64,000 bases of DNA from Alligator mississippiensis (GCF_030867095.1 NC_081830.1:35757832-35821831); one strand, 5' to 3'. Positions 11,765 through 24,596 are shown, counted from the first letter of the stretch. Translations and numbers: made by a program. Notes: generated by a model not told the origin, from the letters alone.

Positions 11765-12172
11765 GATAGCAAGGGATATACTGGGGTAAGTGAAAGTGAT
11801 TGTCCTCAGGACCCCCTTTAATGTCATTTAATCAAATTATGATCCTACTTACTTTAATGTTTCTCCAAATAAATAAACGAGATTTATACAACTTTGTTGT
11901 TGCTATTATGGAAAAACTTCTGAAACATTTAGTGTTGGCCTAGTCTGTTACCACTGTCTTCAATAACACTGTGGTAGGGCAAATAGAAGTGAAATTCAGA
12001 AAAGAGTTCAGATGCTTAAAAGTGGACACAGATGGACTTAGACTTTTAAATCCAAATAGTTTATTCACTACCATTTCCTTAAGCACCTAGCTGTGACTCT
12101 GTTTCCCCTGTTCAATGTTGAACATACATTAATGCATCTAGTTTTGTACCACACTGCCCTCTGACCCTTAAA
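11765..12172 (+). repeat. Segment paralogous to 29598-30061
   Basis: It shares long runs with 29598-30061, for example gtgttggcctagtctgttac and actgtggtagggcaaataga, in the same orientation. In block A that segment lies beyond the OR upstream exon. It is non-coding and marks a third, broken copy of the OR-flanking unit. Confidence 0.85.
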
Positions 12173-14392
12173 ATTCAAGATTAAGTGTGGAGAGGGAACG
12201 GGAGAGCAGGGGAGGGGGGTTCCCTGCATGGCAGTGAAACTAAAAGTGTTGCTGGCTTCTGGGGCTATCCAAAGTACCCCCAGGGGTACATGTACTCCCA
12301 GTTGAAAACCCCTGCTCTATACAGCTGAAGCAATGAAGAGTACTCCCAATCTTCTCTAGCTCCTAGCCAAATTATGGCATTTTATTGAGACCTAGGATTG
12401 ATGGGTGTGAACCTTCTGGTTCAAGAGGTCTGGGAACTCAGGTCTCCCACTTTCTGGGGGAAAATATGAAGAAAGATCCCCTGCCATAAAAACTACCCAC
12501 TGCCATTAAAAGAGAGAGAGAACCCGTCACCCAAACCTTAAAGAGAAAACTGAGGGTATCTTGGCAACAGAGTACTCAGTCTCACTGTTGAGAAATTTAT
12601 ACCCTGACTACTTGCTGATGCTCTGCACCACATTAAAACCCTAGGATATGCTTTGTAGCAATGTTGCACACATAACCTTAGGTGCCCGAGGCTACAAATA
12701 GATGTCATCAAAAGAATCGAATCAGCTGTGCCGCTGTGTATCATGGCATAGCTTATCTGTTTCATTGGGTGAAACACACATCGTCTCATGTCTCACCCTT
12801 GATAGTGCAGGAAAAAGATTGATGTGATCTCCAGAGGTTGCTTTCCTTGCTTAGCCAGACCATGTCCTGTGACTGCATAAGCAAGTCTGGCTAACCCAAC
12901 ACACTCCCACTCAGCCAAACACACTCCTGCAATTGCAGGGGACCAGGTTGGGCTGAATGGGGAACTCCAACTTCCATGCTTATGGAGAGGCACCCAAGAT
13001 TCCCCTGAGTGCCCCTCTGTAAGCAGAGAAAGTAGGCAGCTGTCTGAGGGTTTGTGGGGTCCTCAGCCCGCCAGAGCATCTGCCCCACATTGGTGGAGAG
13101 TGTGGACAGTTTAGACTGTCCATACTCTCCCACCACAGAGCTAGTAGATGTCCACTGCAATAAGCGGCAGAGTTTCTTAATACATTTTTTCACCCACTGA
13201 TTTTCCTTTGATGTGGCATGACAAAGATTAGTAACACTTATTTGCACAACATTTTATGGAGGCACAAATGAGACATCAGGCAAAGTCTGGTTTCACCTTG
13301 AGTCTCAGTGGGCAGTTTCAGGCTGTGAATTCCACTCTTGCATAAATGCCTGATGAAACACTGCAGGCACCTCAATGTCAAATATGTAGGCACCTGAATG
13401 CTAGATTGACATCTAAAGCCTACAGTTCAGCAACTAGGGTCTCAACACAGGATAACAAATAACATTTGTGGCAGTTAATATTGTAAAATATCAGAAGCCT
13501 ATTAGACTTGCACATGCTTTACTTCATGATACTGCCTGGCTTCCCAATAAATTATTTTTAAAAAGCAAAGCAAAAAGAAATTAAAAGACAAAACAATAAG
13601 GATGTAGATAGCAATTGATAGAAGAAGTTAAAAAAGAAAATGGTAAAAATGCAAGAAGTAAAGATCAAGAGAAAGGAAAAGAATTAACCTAGTTCAGGCT
13701 ATCTGTATTTTGCCCTTTTTTCCTTATCTCTCTAAAGCTGTGGTCTTCAACCTTTTTAGACTTGAGGCACCCCTGGATAGACTCAAGGCACCCCTTGAGA
13801 AATGCCAGCAATTATTTTTCTGTTGCAAAGAACTGAGAAAAACCACAACTATAGATTTCTATTTGACATTTCCGGGTTTATCTTGTGAATTACGCTTGTA
13901 AGCCTAACAGTGCTAACATTGTATGGTACTCTGTGACACCCCTGAAAGCATATCAAGTCTCACCTTTTTTTTTGTATAAAGTGTTTTCCAGGGAATCAAC
14001 AGGATAGAATAGGAGCACACTTCAACATCCAATTCCACTTGTGTCCCTAATAGGTGGAATAGAATCTTGATCTTTTTGTCTGAGCAGGAAAAGTAAATGA
14101 ATCAAAGTCGATTTCTGGCTGTTTACATCAAAACTTTGCCAGCATCTACACATTAGGGTTTAGATCCTATTCCATGTACCATGTATCTGACTTAGATCCT
14201 ATTCTGTTCTGCTACATTCCCAAAAAATAGTTAATATAAAATGTTGGTGGGTCTTTTTTGGTTTTATTTAGTTTTGTTTCCTTTTTTTAGTTTTTGTGAC
14301 TTAGTTATAAGGCTAAGATGATGTGTTACAAATGCAGGAAAGTTATTGTTTCTCCAGGGACTCTGGCAGGGTGGAATAAGATCACAGTTAGA
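12173..14392. other. Intergenic DNA, possible hAT-like relic near 13735-13965
   Basis: No gene is seen. Around 13735 the sequence ggtcttcaacctttttagac, followed by a gaggcacccc stretch, resembles the ends of old hAT elements, but I could not pair it with a clean second end. The remainder is featureless. Confidence 0.45.
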
Positions 14393-14720
14393 CACCTAGG
14401 GCATTTATATATGTGCTCCGGAGGGCGGGGGAGTCGCTTTAATTAAAGCGGCCATGAGAGCCACTCTAATTAAAGTGCCTGGATCATCTCGTGTATCAGT
14501 ATCCCTGCTCTTAAAAATGGCAGTGGGGGTGCTTTATCTAAAGCTCCTCTGACGAGCTTTAGACAGAGCAACCCCGCTGCCATTTTTAAGTACAGGGACA
14601 CTTACACACAAGAAGCTGAAGGCTGCTGGAGTGTGGTAATTACCATCCTCCAGAAGACTTGATTAATCGAATTTACTCCAACTGTAATTACAGCATTTTG
14701 GAGTGATGGAATCAGGGTTT
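14393..14720. mobile_element. Foldback repeat (MITE-like)
   Basis: cttaaaaatggcagtggggg, followed by a ctaaagctc stretch, is repeated in reverse complement about 60 bases on (ctttagacagagcaaccccg, then ctgccatttttaag). This gives imperfect hairpin arms of about 55 bases. A second small palindrome, ctttaattaaag, lies at about 14437. There is no coding capacity. The outer ends were not determined. Confidence 0.55.
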
Positions 14721-16047
14721 TGATTTCCTTCTGCTTCTCTAAATCATTATTTATCTTTTTAATCTGATGTGAGACCTATAATTATGCTGGTGCAAATGTT
14801 TTTTCTTGCATCATTAAAATTACAAAGCAACTCCAATGTGTAACAGCAGGATGTGGCCTGCTACATTTCTTATTTGTTGTTCTGAGGCATGCTGTTCAGC
14901 TTGTAAATGTGAATTTAATAACATTTCTTAACTCAACTATAGGTCCAGATCAAGTTTCAAACCAGTGAGGTTTAGATTTAGTAAATAGCATTTATTAAAG
15001 CAATCAGGATTTGCAGGTGTTAAATTCCTTTATAGACATGTGACACAAGTTTTTAACTAGCCTGAGCAAGGACAGAATCACAGTGGAAAATATATGTTTT
15101 CTTTGTATTGGCAACAGTCTGGTAAATGACTTCAGTGCAATTACTCCAGAGTTACTGTGGTATAGCTGTGACAAGAATTTAGGGGGAAAGATCTAGATTA
15201 TCTCACTTTCCCATCAAATGTGGCTGGTGGAAAAGAGTTGAAGAAGAAATTAACAATGTATTTATACTTATTTTTTGTAAATCACTAATAATCTTGTAGC
15301 TTTCTTTAGCTCCCTGTGTGACTGTAATGAAAGTTCAATTCATTAGCACTTATATGGAGTCCCTTTCAATCTCTCATTGACTTGGCAGCTACATTCAGCA
15401 TCACCTTGATCTCAGCAGTTCTGAAAACTGATCTATATAATCTGACAATTAGGGAGAAATTACATCACAACAGGCCCCAGTCCTACAAAAGTCCCCAGCA
15501 CCTGTAATTTCTATCAAAATCAATAGAAGCTGGGTTGTGGGGAGGGTGGCTTTCTCTCAAGTGATTGTGACACTGACCCCAGAAATGAAAATACTTACAG
15601 GATGGTCTTTAGCAGTCCTTATTTTCAATTTAGCTTGCTTATAATAGCAGTGGCATTTTAATTAGCTTCTTCTGTGATTCACAATCCTCTTCCCTACAGC
15701 TTTTGGCGATTGATGATATGTTGCTGCTGTTGGTTTTTTAATTTTTGTTTCTGTAATCAAAGTGCTAGACTTCAAACTGATCAGAGGATTAGTATAGTGT
15801 AAATCTTCGATTTTTTTAATTAAAAAGATGGATTAGAAAAGGCTTCAGGGGGATGATACCTAAACTATTTCAACCAGCTGTTTGTTTAATCTACTGTTAA
15901 AACCTTCCGAGGAGATTTCACACCATCTCTGTTCCTTAACCACCCTTATAATTATCAATTTCTTCCTCATATCTTGCCTAAGTTTCCCTTGCTGCTGTTT
16001 AACACTGCTACATCTTGCCCTGTTTCCTGCAGTAACAGAAAATAATC
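14721..16047. other. Intergenic DNA, no gene seen
   Basis: AT-rich sequence without a recognisable gene or clear repeat. Short open frames only. Confidence 0.55.
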
Positions 16048-16049
16048 TA

Positions 16050-16525
16050 CAGGTTTCCCTCACTTTATGTTGTACATGCGTTCCTGGAGAATGGCGCATA
16101 ATCCAAATTTGCATAAAGGGAACCCACTTTACAATGTAACAAATAGGAATATGTTCCAAGACGTCAACTGTACTGACCCCCAGACCCATTTCTACCACTT
16201 TTACAAGACAATTTTGGTACTCACCAACAGCAGACAGTACACACAAGCCCAGGGTGGTGGTGAATGTTACCATAATGGGGATGGCAACTACAGAAACATG
16301 TGTTGCAGACAATAAGCGAGGAGCACAGATCCACACAGGAGACTATGTTTTGGTGTGCATCACTCCCACAATGCACTGCACAAAGCAGCTGACCGTGGGC
16401 TTCTACCACACCAATCACAGAAGAGTGAATTTACCTTGCATATAAAGAATTTTTGGTATAAAAAGGGTCATTGCATAAGAGCGAATTTGCACGTACAGAA
16501 CCTGCATAAAGCAATGGGAAACCTG
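16050..16525. mobile_element. Non-autonomous pogo/Tigger-like DNA transposon (476 bp)
   Basis: The left end starts caggtttccctcactttatg and the right end, reversed, starts caggtttcccattgctttat. Both ends are flanked by TA (16048-16049 and 16526-16527), the target used by Tc1/mariner/pogo elements. The cagg... ends with an inner ctttatg motif recall the Tigger group. No transposase is encoded. Open frames on both strands across it are incidental. Confidence 0.75.
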
Positions 16526-16527
16526 TA

Positions 16528-17229
16528 CCTCTAGCCTCCTTATAACCAAGCTGATAATATTTGATGAGTGCTATCAAATCCCCCTGTCTAGCTAGGCTGG
16601 CTTCATGAGGGAAAGATTAAAAACTGCAGAATCAAACCCCACAATTTTATGGAGAGTTAAAACATTTTGGAAAAAAAAAAAAAAAAAAAGGTGTGACTCA
16701 GTTACAGTAGTTTAAATGTGAAGTCCTCCAAAATCACTGGAGTTACTCCAGGTTTCCAGCAGTACAACTGTGAGCTGCATTCTTACATTTTTGGAACATA
16801 CATTATCATAATTATAATATTGATTAATCATTTTGATCCAGAGTGCTATGTTTTGTTTTTGTTTGTTTGTTTTTTTCCCTTCCAGTGTGATGCAGTGATT
16901 TGGGTATACAGGATTAACAGGTGCTTGCTAGAACTGGGAACATGTTGGAATCAAATAACTTTTTCCCCATATCTGAAAATTTATCTTCATAATCCCTTAG
17001 TCAAAAACCTGAGAATGAACATGCTATATGATATGCATTTTGTGATGAATATCATATATTTGAAAATCTGGCAAATTATATTTTTTCTTTGTTTACAGAA
17101 TTTATTCAGGATTCAGAAAGAATTATTTGCATTTCAGACAGGTGCATTCCAAAACTTGCCAGTAGTTATAGCAGGCCAAATACTTAGCTGGCATACATTA
17201 GCCTTTTTTTCATTAAAGTCAATAGAACT
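16528..17229. other. Intergenic DNA with a poly-A run
   Basis: A run of about 18 A lies near 16671-16689. An AT-rich open frame on the plus strand (about 16718-17257) runs out of this stretch into the CR1 start and resembles no known protein. Confidence 0.55.
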
Positions 17230-18755
17230 ACTACTGATCTTCACCCAAGGGTACTAACGGAATTGGCCAGTGTCATAGTGAAACCATTGGCACCACTGTT
17301 TGAGTGCTCGTGACACTCATGACAGGCCCCAGAGGACTGCAAAAGGGTCAGTGTGGTCCCTATTTTCAAGAAAGGGAGGAAGGAGGACCCAGGTAATTAT
17401 AGGCTGGTTAGCCTCATCTCTATTCTTGGCAAGACCTTAGAAAAAATCATTAAGGATGACATTTGTAGGGGGCCTGTGGGTAATACAATGCTAAGGGGCA
17501 ACCAGTATGGGTTTAGAACAGGCAGATCTTTCCTGTCTAACCTGGTTTCTTTCTATGACCAGGTCACAAAGTGCTTAGATGCAGAAGTAAATGTAGATGT
17601 TATTTACTTTTGTTTTTTAAAGGCTTTCAACACAGCATCATACCCAATTCTTACAAATAAACTAAGTAGCTCTGAAGTGGATTTTTTCACAGTCAGGTGG
17701 GTGGAAAACTGGCTTATGGGGCGCACCCGGAGAGTGGTGGTGGATGGGTCAGTTTCTACCTGGAGAGATGTGGGCAGTGGGGTCCCCCAAGGCTCTGTCC
17801 TTGGACCAGTACTGATCTATATCTGCATCAGTGATTTGGATGAGGGTGTAGAAAGCACTCTTTCCAAATTCACAGATGACACCAAACTATGGGGTATAGT
17901 AAACATGCTAGAGGGTAGGGAGCAAATTCAGATGGATTTGGACAGACTGGGGAAGTGGGCAGAACAGAATAGGATGCAATTTAACAAAGATAAATGCAAA
18001 GCGCTGCACTTGGGAAGAAAGAATTACCAATACACTTATAGACTGGGAAGTACCATTCTAAGTAGAACAGCAATTGAAAGGGATCTCAGAGTCATAGTCG
18101 ACACAAAAATGAACAGGAGTCGTCAATGTGATGAGGTAATAAGTAAGGCTAACCGCACACTTTCTTGCATTAGGAGGTGCATCATGAGCAGGTTTAGGGA
18201 GGTGCTCCTTCCCCTCTATGCAGCATTGGTGAAGCTGCAGCTGGAGTACGGTGCCCAGTTCTGGGTGCCACACTTCAACAGGGATGTGGATAACCTGGAA
18301 AGGGTTCAGAGTAGGGTTGAGGGCCTGCAGGTAAGATCCTATGAAGACAGATTGAGGGACCTGAATCTCTTCAACCCCTGTAAGAGAAGGCTGAGGGGTG
18401 ATCTTGTGGCTGTCTGCAAGCTCACTGGGGAGGTCATCAAGGTATAAGAGATACTCTGTTTACCAGGGTGCCCCTCGGGGTTACTAGAAACACCAGCAAT
18501 AAACTGAAAGAGAGCAGATTTAGATTGGACATCTGGAAAAAATTCTTTACAGTGAAGGTTGCCAAAATATGGAATGGGCTCCCAAGGGAGGTGGTGCTTT
18601 CCCTTGCCTTGGCGGCATTTAAAAGGAGATTAGACAAGCACCTGCCTGGGGTTACTTGACCCCAACACTTTTTCCTGCACAGAGCAGGGCGTCACTCGAT
18701 GATCTAATAGGTCCCTTCTGACCCTAGAAATCTATGAAATCTGTGAAATCTACTC
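17230..18755 (+). mobile_element. CR1 LINE, 5'-truncated, with reverse transcriptase relic
   Basis: One frame (about 17353-18447) covers most of the CR1 reverse transcriptase: VPIFKKGRKEDPGNYR, then SGVPQGSVLGPVL, then KFTDDTKLWG, then FNKDKCKALHLGRKN. The family's FADD catalytic box reads FTDD, and the FDxVSH box reads FNTASY with the catalytic Asp changed to Asn, so the protein would be inactive. Upstream, only the end of the linker (LHPRVLTELAS) is present; the endonuclease is gone. The 3' end runs to the short atctatgaaatctgtgaaat repeats typical of CR1 tails at about 18750. It is a LINE fossil, not a host gene. Confidence 0.93.
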
Positions 18756-19072
18756 TGACTCATACTAGCTGAACTCTGATTATTTTCAATGCATTTCAAG
18801 AGTGACTAAAATTTATTCTCTGCTGGAGATTTCCAAGCTAATGGCTTCTGTCTCTGAGCTGGATATGGAGACTCATAAAATAACACATCGGATTCATTAG
18901 TATTAGAAATTCAATAAATGGAATGGGATTCAGTTTGTTCTCATTTACACTGGTGTAACTCAGGAGCAATGTCATTAAATAATCGCTGAGGCCAAAAGCA
19001 TTTCATTCATACTAGTGGAAATCAGGAGTAACTTAATAAAATTCTAAGGGACTGGTTTACTTCTCATTGGGC

Positions 19073-19562
19073 ACGTCTACACACACATATTAATGCAGAG
19101 CAATAAACTCCAGTGTTTATTGCACCACAGTTTATTGGTCCAGGGCACCATGTACACACATATGCCCAGGACTGTAGCACATTGAGCTGGGTCAGAGCAG
19201 CCCTGGCTGGCAGGGAACCCTGGTGGGGTTAGTCTGCCAGTGCTGGGCTGCTCCATCCCAGCTCAACATGCTGCAGAGGGGCTGGCTGAGGCACAAGCAT
19301 ACTTCAATATAGGGCAAACCATCAGGCAGGGCCTTACTGAAGCACCCTAATGCCTCAGATAGCCATGTCAGTGTCTACATGTGTACTGCTATGGAGTAAA
19401 AAATTCCTCAGCAGAATAGTACTTGTATTTCCAAGTGCTATCCTGCTGCAGAGTTTATTAGTTTACTCTAGCCTAATAGGGCCACAGGTGTAGATGTGAA
19501 ATGTTTTGTGTGTAAATTATTAGTCTACTCTGCAGTAAATGCCTCGTGTAAATGTGTCCATT
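19073..19562. mobile_element. Non-autonomous DNA transposon with imperfect terminal inverted repeats
   Basis: The left end gggcacgtctacacacacat pairs imperfectly with the reversed right end ggacacatttacacgaggca. The interior is rich in internally inverted pieces (gtttattgcaccacagttta and relatives). No protein is encoded. The ends resemble those of the 6556-6815 element, so the two may be related. Confidence 0.55.
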
Positions 19563-21589
19563 AATATAGATTTAAGTCAGGAGTAATTTAACTGCCATCA
19601 ATGGGTGTCTTCCCCTTCTACTTGGTCTATTTATTATCCTATAGCATTAACATTTCACTTTTCTAGACTGTCTGCCCTGCTTTTAAGACACTTAACAATG
19701 AATGACATTAAGTCCCTGTAATATATTTTATTCCTTTTCTGGTGCCATTGCAGGCTGAGATGTTCATAGATGCCCATTAACAGGAGTTGTATGCCCATAT
19801 TCAGCTGGAAAGGCAGGGCAGGGTTGCACTGGAGAGACTAACTAATTTAACAAGTCATAAGCTTTCTTAGATGAAAACCTAATTTGTCAGAGGTTTGTAG
19901 GCTGCTGTCTATGAAATCTTATACTTTCCAGTATTGTTTATGCAGTTTCAATAAATTTATTCAATGATTCTGCAAGGCAAAATGGACTTGTATCAATGCA
20001 AGTGGATAAAAATTCTGTCTTGAAGGGCACAGATTAATCTGAAAAGCAATGGATGCCTGTTCCACACTCCTATGTAAAGTCAGATGTGTTGTGCAAAGGG
20101 ATATAAAAGGAGATATTTGATAGCAGACAGTGTCAGCTGATTTCCCATAAGACAATGCAACATGGTAACTGAGACATGGAGAATGCTGAGTATTGTACAC
20201 ACACAAGTTTTATTTTCTGAAAGGAAAGTACAAGACCTTGAATTTTGCACCTACCAATGCACCAGTCCACTGGAATTTCATTCTCTCTCTCTGAACACAG
20301 CACATCCTCCGCCCTCCCCCCCTTTTGAAAATCCTGGGTTTATGTCTTTTCCAGGAGGTCACTTCTATAGAAATAGTAAGGTAATGACAACTGCCATTTA
20401 TTTTCTACTTAAACATAGTGTTGCACATTACCCTTAGACGATACTAAGGGCACTTAAAATACACCTGTCTGCACATTAAAATGGGAAATTTCATGCTAAA
20501 TGCCATCTGAGCATCTCTGAGACACTTCTTGTTGAACAAGGAGTATATCCAGCTAATGTTACTACAACTCCCCACAATGATCTATCTTCCCAAACTCTAC
20601 TGCCTCACTGTGACATAGAGCTAGCCAGCTGCTGGTGAGTGGGGGTCAGGAGGAAGGGCAGTGGTGGAGCTGGGAGCCATGGAAGATCTGTGGGAGGGGA
20701 GCAACTACAAATATATGATCTTAAAATTAGCAATATATTGTCTTGGTCCTAAAGGTCTGGTTCAAAGTCAATTGAAGCCTTTCCAATTTTTAGGATCTGG
20801 CTTTCTAAGAATAAATTCTTCAGTAGAAAGCTGCAAATTCTAGGGTGAAATCTTCTGACTATGCTGCTGACTCAAAGTTATTTTTTGAGCTTCCGGTTAC
20901 CAAGGTGCATGTTAACCAGATATTTAGCATGATCCTGCTGAGGCTTCAGAATGCCTAAAATCCACCGGAAGTAAAGCCATTTCTCGGCAAAACCTGAAGT
21001 ATTTGAAGATTTCTGTTGCTCTTCTGGGAAGCTCAAAATGGAGTTTCCTGAGACAAAAGAACAATGGAGATCAAATGCAGGGGGCAGAAAGATGAAGATG
21101 GATGGCTTGAAAAAACAAAGAACTATAGCTACATGCAACAAATACAACTTTCCATCCAAAACTGTAACGATAGTACTGTATCATGCTACTGGAGATCCCA
21201 GGAAGGCCTAAGAAGTATGGAATTATTACCATTCTATGGGATAAATTTCTGGACTATAGGCAATCCATCACCATTCTTATCTTGTTCCAAGGCTATTTAG
21301 GCCTATGGAACTTTATGTACTTATGGGCAACATTTTCATACACTGCATGGATTCAAAAACTCTATTCCATTTAGTTTTCTTAGGAACAGAGTGTGTAATT
21401 GCCCGAGGTACTTTCCCACTGTGATATTTTTTTCTTCTTCATCTTCTTTCTCTTCTTCTTCTGAGGTAGGGTCTTATTTTTTTGAGTTATCATATAGTGA
21501 CATTCCCCAACCGAGGTGTGGTCAGGTGCACCTTTGAGAGATGCTCTGAAGGTGCTCTTACACCATCCCTAAAACCTTCCCTACCACCT
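19563..21589. other. Intergenic DNA, no gene seen
   Basis: No gene or defined repeat is recognised. A pyrimidine run rich in ttcttc lies near 21430-21465. Open frames are short and without family features. Confidence 0.5.
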
Positions 21590-22071
21590 GTTGCTTGACC
21601 ACTGACAACGGATTAGCTTGAAAGGTCATTTCTTATGACACCTCAGCTATACCTGCTTTACCCAGGCCTTGCCAACTCTTACCAGAGGAAATTTTGCCAG
21701 CCAGAAGAATCATACTCCTGTATGGTCAAACACTTAGAAAAGAGAGAGGCTCACTTCCTTGAAAGGGCCCTGCCTATGTGGTTATATGCTCTGCACTTGT
21801 AGTTATCACTGATAACTGGGTTATAAAAGAAAAAAATAAGAGAGAAACAAAAGGAGATATCAGAATAATAACATGTTCTTACCTGGTACTTTATAGTCAA
21901 GAATGCAGATTCTATGCAGCTTCACAGATTAGAAAGCAGCCCCTGCCTCTGACCTTTCCATCAGAGTCACCTGCAATTTCTCCCAACAGTCTGCTTTATT
22001 CAGTCTACTGCCTGAGGGCCTACAGCTTTCCCTAGATCCTGAAAGACTAGGCAAGTCTTATGTATAATTTC

Positions 22072-22728
22072 TAGGGCTGTGCGAAGCTTCAGGTGGTGAT
22101 TAAATTCGAAGGAGATTCAGCCCGATTTGGTAGCCAAATCTCTGAATCCAAATCGAATCAGGGGACCAATTTTAAGGTCCAAATCAATTCAAATGTTTCC
22201 AAATCTTTGGCAAAGATTCAGAGAGCTTTAACAATTGGGGTAGTCCCCAGTGGATGCAGCAAAGAGCTGCAGCCACTCAGAGATGGTAAGTACTAGGGGC
22301 GGGGGAGGGAGTTGGGGGAGGGGACCATGGGGGGGACCCCTGCCAGCCCCCTGAGCCCCATCTGCTCCTCTGACCCCCGTCCACTCCTCCAGCCCCACCA
22401 TGGCTGCCCCTGCCCACCCCAGCTCAGTACATGCAGCATGGGGCAGCAGGGATCGCCCCCCGCCCAGCAGCACCTGCTGAGCTGGGGCTTTTTTTCCCCC
22501 AAGTACTGGGAGCTGGGGTGGGCAGGACAGTCATTGCTGGGCTGGGAGAGGGGCGGGAGGTGGGTCTGGCCTGGCTGATTCAGAGATTCAGAGATTCAGC
22601 AGCTTCCGAATCTCCGAATCAGATACGGCTGAATCGAATCAGGACAGTGATTCGAATCACCAAATTGAATCACTGTCCCCTGAATCAGCCGAATCCAAAG
22701 CAAATACTAGCCACTTCGCCTAGGCCTA
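22072..22728. mobile_element. Non-autonomous hAT-type transposon (657 bp), GAATC-rich
   Basis: The ends are inverted: tagggctgtgcgaag on the left, taggcctaggcgaag reversed from the right. The flanks ataatttc (22064-22071) and atactttc (22729-22736) are an 8-bp target duplication with one difference. Block B shows the empty site (ataatttt followed directly by ttatctgcc). Both ends are full of gaatc/gattc motifs. The centre (22290-22580) is GC-rich. There is no transposase. Confidence 0.75.
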
Positions 22729-22984
22729 ATACTTTCTTATCTGCCCATTCAGTGTAACTAAGATGTCTTGAGTGCGGCACCCACCCCAAGGCACTGCCTA
22801 GGAGGGGTGCCAGGATTCCTTCTGTGGAGTCCTGGCAGCAGTGGGGGAAGCTCTGAGCATCCTGTGCTGATCCACAGGAGCTGCACTGTACAACTAAGCA
22901 CAGCACCAAGTGTCTTGGAAAATATCAACACACAGAGTATCATATTTACTCTAATCCAAAAGGAGGTCCTTTACCCCATTCAAC

Positions 22985-23155
22985 ATGGAGAAAAGAAAGC
23001 TTCATCTTAGATCTGAGCATGGCCATTAATGATCTGGAAGATAGGATGGATTGCACCCTCAGCAAGTTTGAAGATAACACTAAGCTCAGGGTTATAGTAG
23101 ATACACTGGAGGGTAGGGCTAGGACTCAGAGTTACCTAGACAAATTGAGTTAATC
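22985..23155 (+). mobile_element. CR1 LINE fragment in block A
   Basis: Part of the CR1 reverse transcriptase region around the metal-binding box, degraded. The block B copy (about 38700-38985) is longer and clearer. The fragment ends in A at the junction where A lacks 2.7 kb found in B, so it was already present before the duplication. Confidence 0.75.
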
Positions 23156-24406
23156 ATCTGTCTGCCTATCAGTGTAGTAGGGTGCAGGCAGGCTGGGTAC
23201 CTGAATCTACTCTTTGCTGTTTCCCAGCATAGCAGTTCTGACCCAGGGCTCTATTTATAGGCTAGTTGTAGGGGCTAGTCACAATAAGATGACTGACTTG
23301 TGAAGTATACCTCTCCTGCTGTGTACTCCCTCCTCCCCTGCCATGCCTCTCTAGTGTGCCATCTCAACCTGCCAACTCACTTGGAACATACTTTTGGAGT
23401 GGTTCACCTGCTGAGGTCTGCGTAGCTGATTGTAGTTCTTCTTGCATGAGCTATGGGTGCAACAGGTATCTCCCTCATAACTGGTATGTCCCCCAACACA
23501 TATCTAGGTGGGTTTTTGGGGAGTTTGTCCTCTGGGGCAAAGGAGCAATCTTGGAGTGGATGGATGGAGGCTGGGGGAAGGCAAGAAGCAAAGGGAAAAT
23601 GTGGCAGAGTTTGTAAGGATATTGGCCCTTTAAGAAACTTGTAGAAGTGGAATTACGTTGGTCGGACAAAATTAGCTGTGGACAGCGCAAAACAGTCAGA
23701 CTGTAGATCTGTCTCCAAGTTTTACCCCTCTGTTTTAGTTTATTGTATTCATACAACATAACTTGCTCCTGAAAACTGAACCCACAAACACCAAAACAGA
23801 TGCTGGGGGTCCTCCTGAGCATGTGCACTTTGCCTAGCAGCAGAATCTGTGATTCTGAGCAGACGCTTGTTGATGGCAACAGCAATCCAGGTCTAGGGCA
23901 GCCCTTTCTCTCCTGCTACAAAAGAAAACATGCCTTTTCTACTACCAGAGGAAGGGAGCCCTCATAAGTCTCTTGAACAATGACTAAATGCAAGGCTGTA
24001 CACCTGCTAGAAGAGAGGAAGCACCCTTGATATACCATGGGATGAGAATGAGGGAAATCTTTCAAAATTCAGGGCATCTGGTGTCTTCCTTCCTGCTACA
24101 ACTATGGGAAACTGAAAGGGAGAACTATGATTTAGGGCTGTGTGTGGATGCTGCTGTGCAGGCCCTGCCTTCCATTGGCAGTGTCTCAGTTGTGCCTTTT
24201 CTTCTATGTGTTTTTTTGCATGGACTTTTTGCCAGCTGGTTTCACTTACTATACATGGGGTGCTGGGTAAGCATGACCAGAGTCAAGTGTTGGGGTATGT
24301 GTATTCATCCTGTCTGCTGAATGACATGGAGATACCACTGACATCTCCCCAGATGAGTCTGAGAGGTGCCGATTTCTTTGAACAGTCTGATGTAATGATG
24401 CCCAGC

Positions 24407-24596
24407 TAAGGTGGCCATCATAGAGGACATTCTGGTTTTTTGCTACTCTGTCCTCTGTCCTCTATTGATATGAAACCTGATGCTTGTATGTCCTCTATTT
24501 TTCTCTTCAGGAGAAAAATATAGGACATAAAGGCATCCAGTCTCATATCAGGAGAGGAAAGAGAATGCCCGGACTGTCCTCTATGATGGCCACCTA
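24407..24596. mobile_element. hAT-type MITE (190 bp), first copy
   Basis: The terminal inverted repeats read taaggtggccatcatagagg on the left and taggtggccatcatagagga reversed from the right. The 8-bp flanks tgcccagc (24399-24406) and tgcccacc (24597-24604) differ at one base. Block B keeps the unoccupied site (cccagctagggttgag near 42805). A related copy lies at 58848-58989. There is no coding capacity. Confidence 0.85.

Noticed and set aside
15860-16336. 158-residue minus-strand frame
   Set aside because: Most of it lies inside the pogo-like element, which is non-coding. It shows no transposase motif.
16718-17257. 179-residue plus-strand frame
   Set aside because: AT-rich, hydrophobic by composition, and runs into the CR1 start. 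No known family.
17353-18447. 364-residue open frame as a host gene
   Set aside because: It carries CR1 reverse transcriptase motifs throughout, with the catalytic boxes altered, and ends in a CR1 3' tail.
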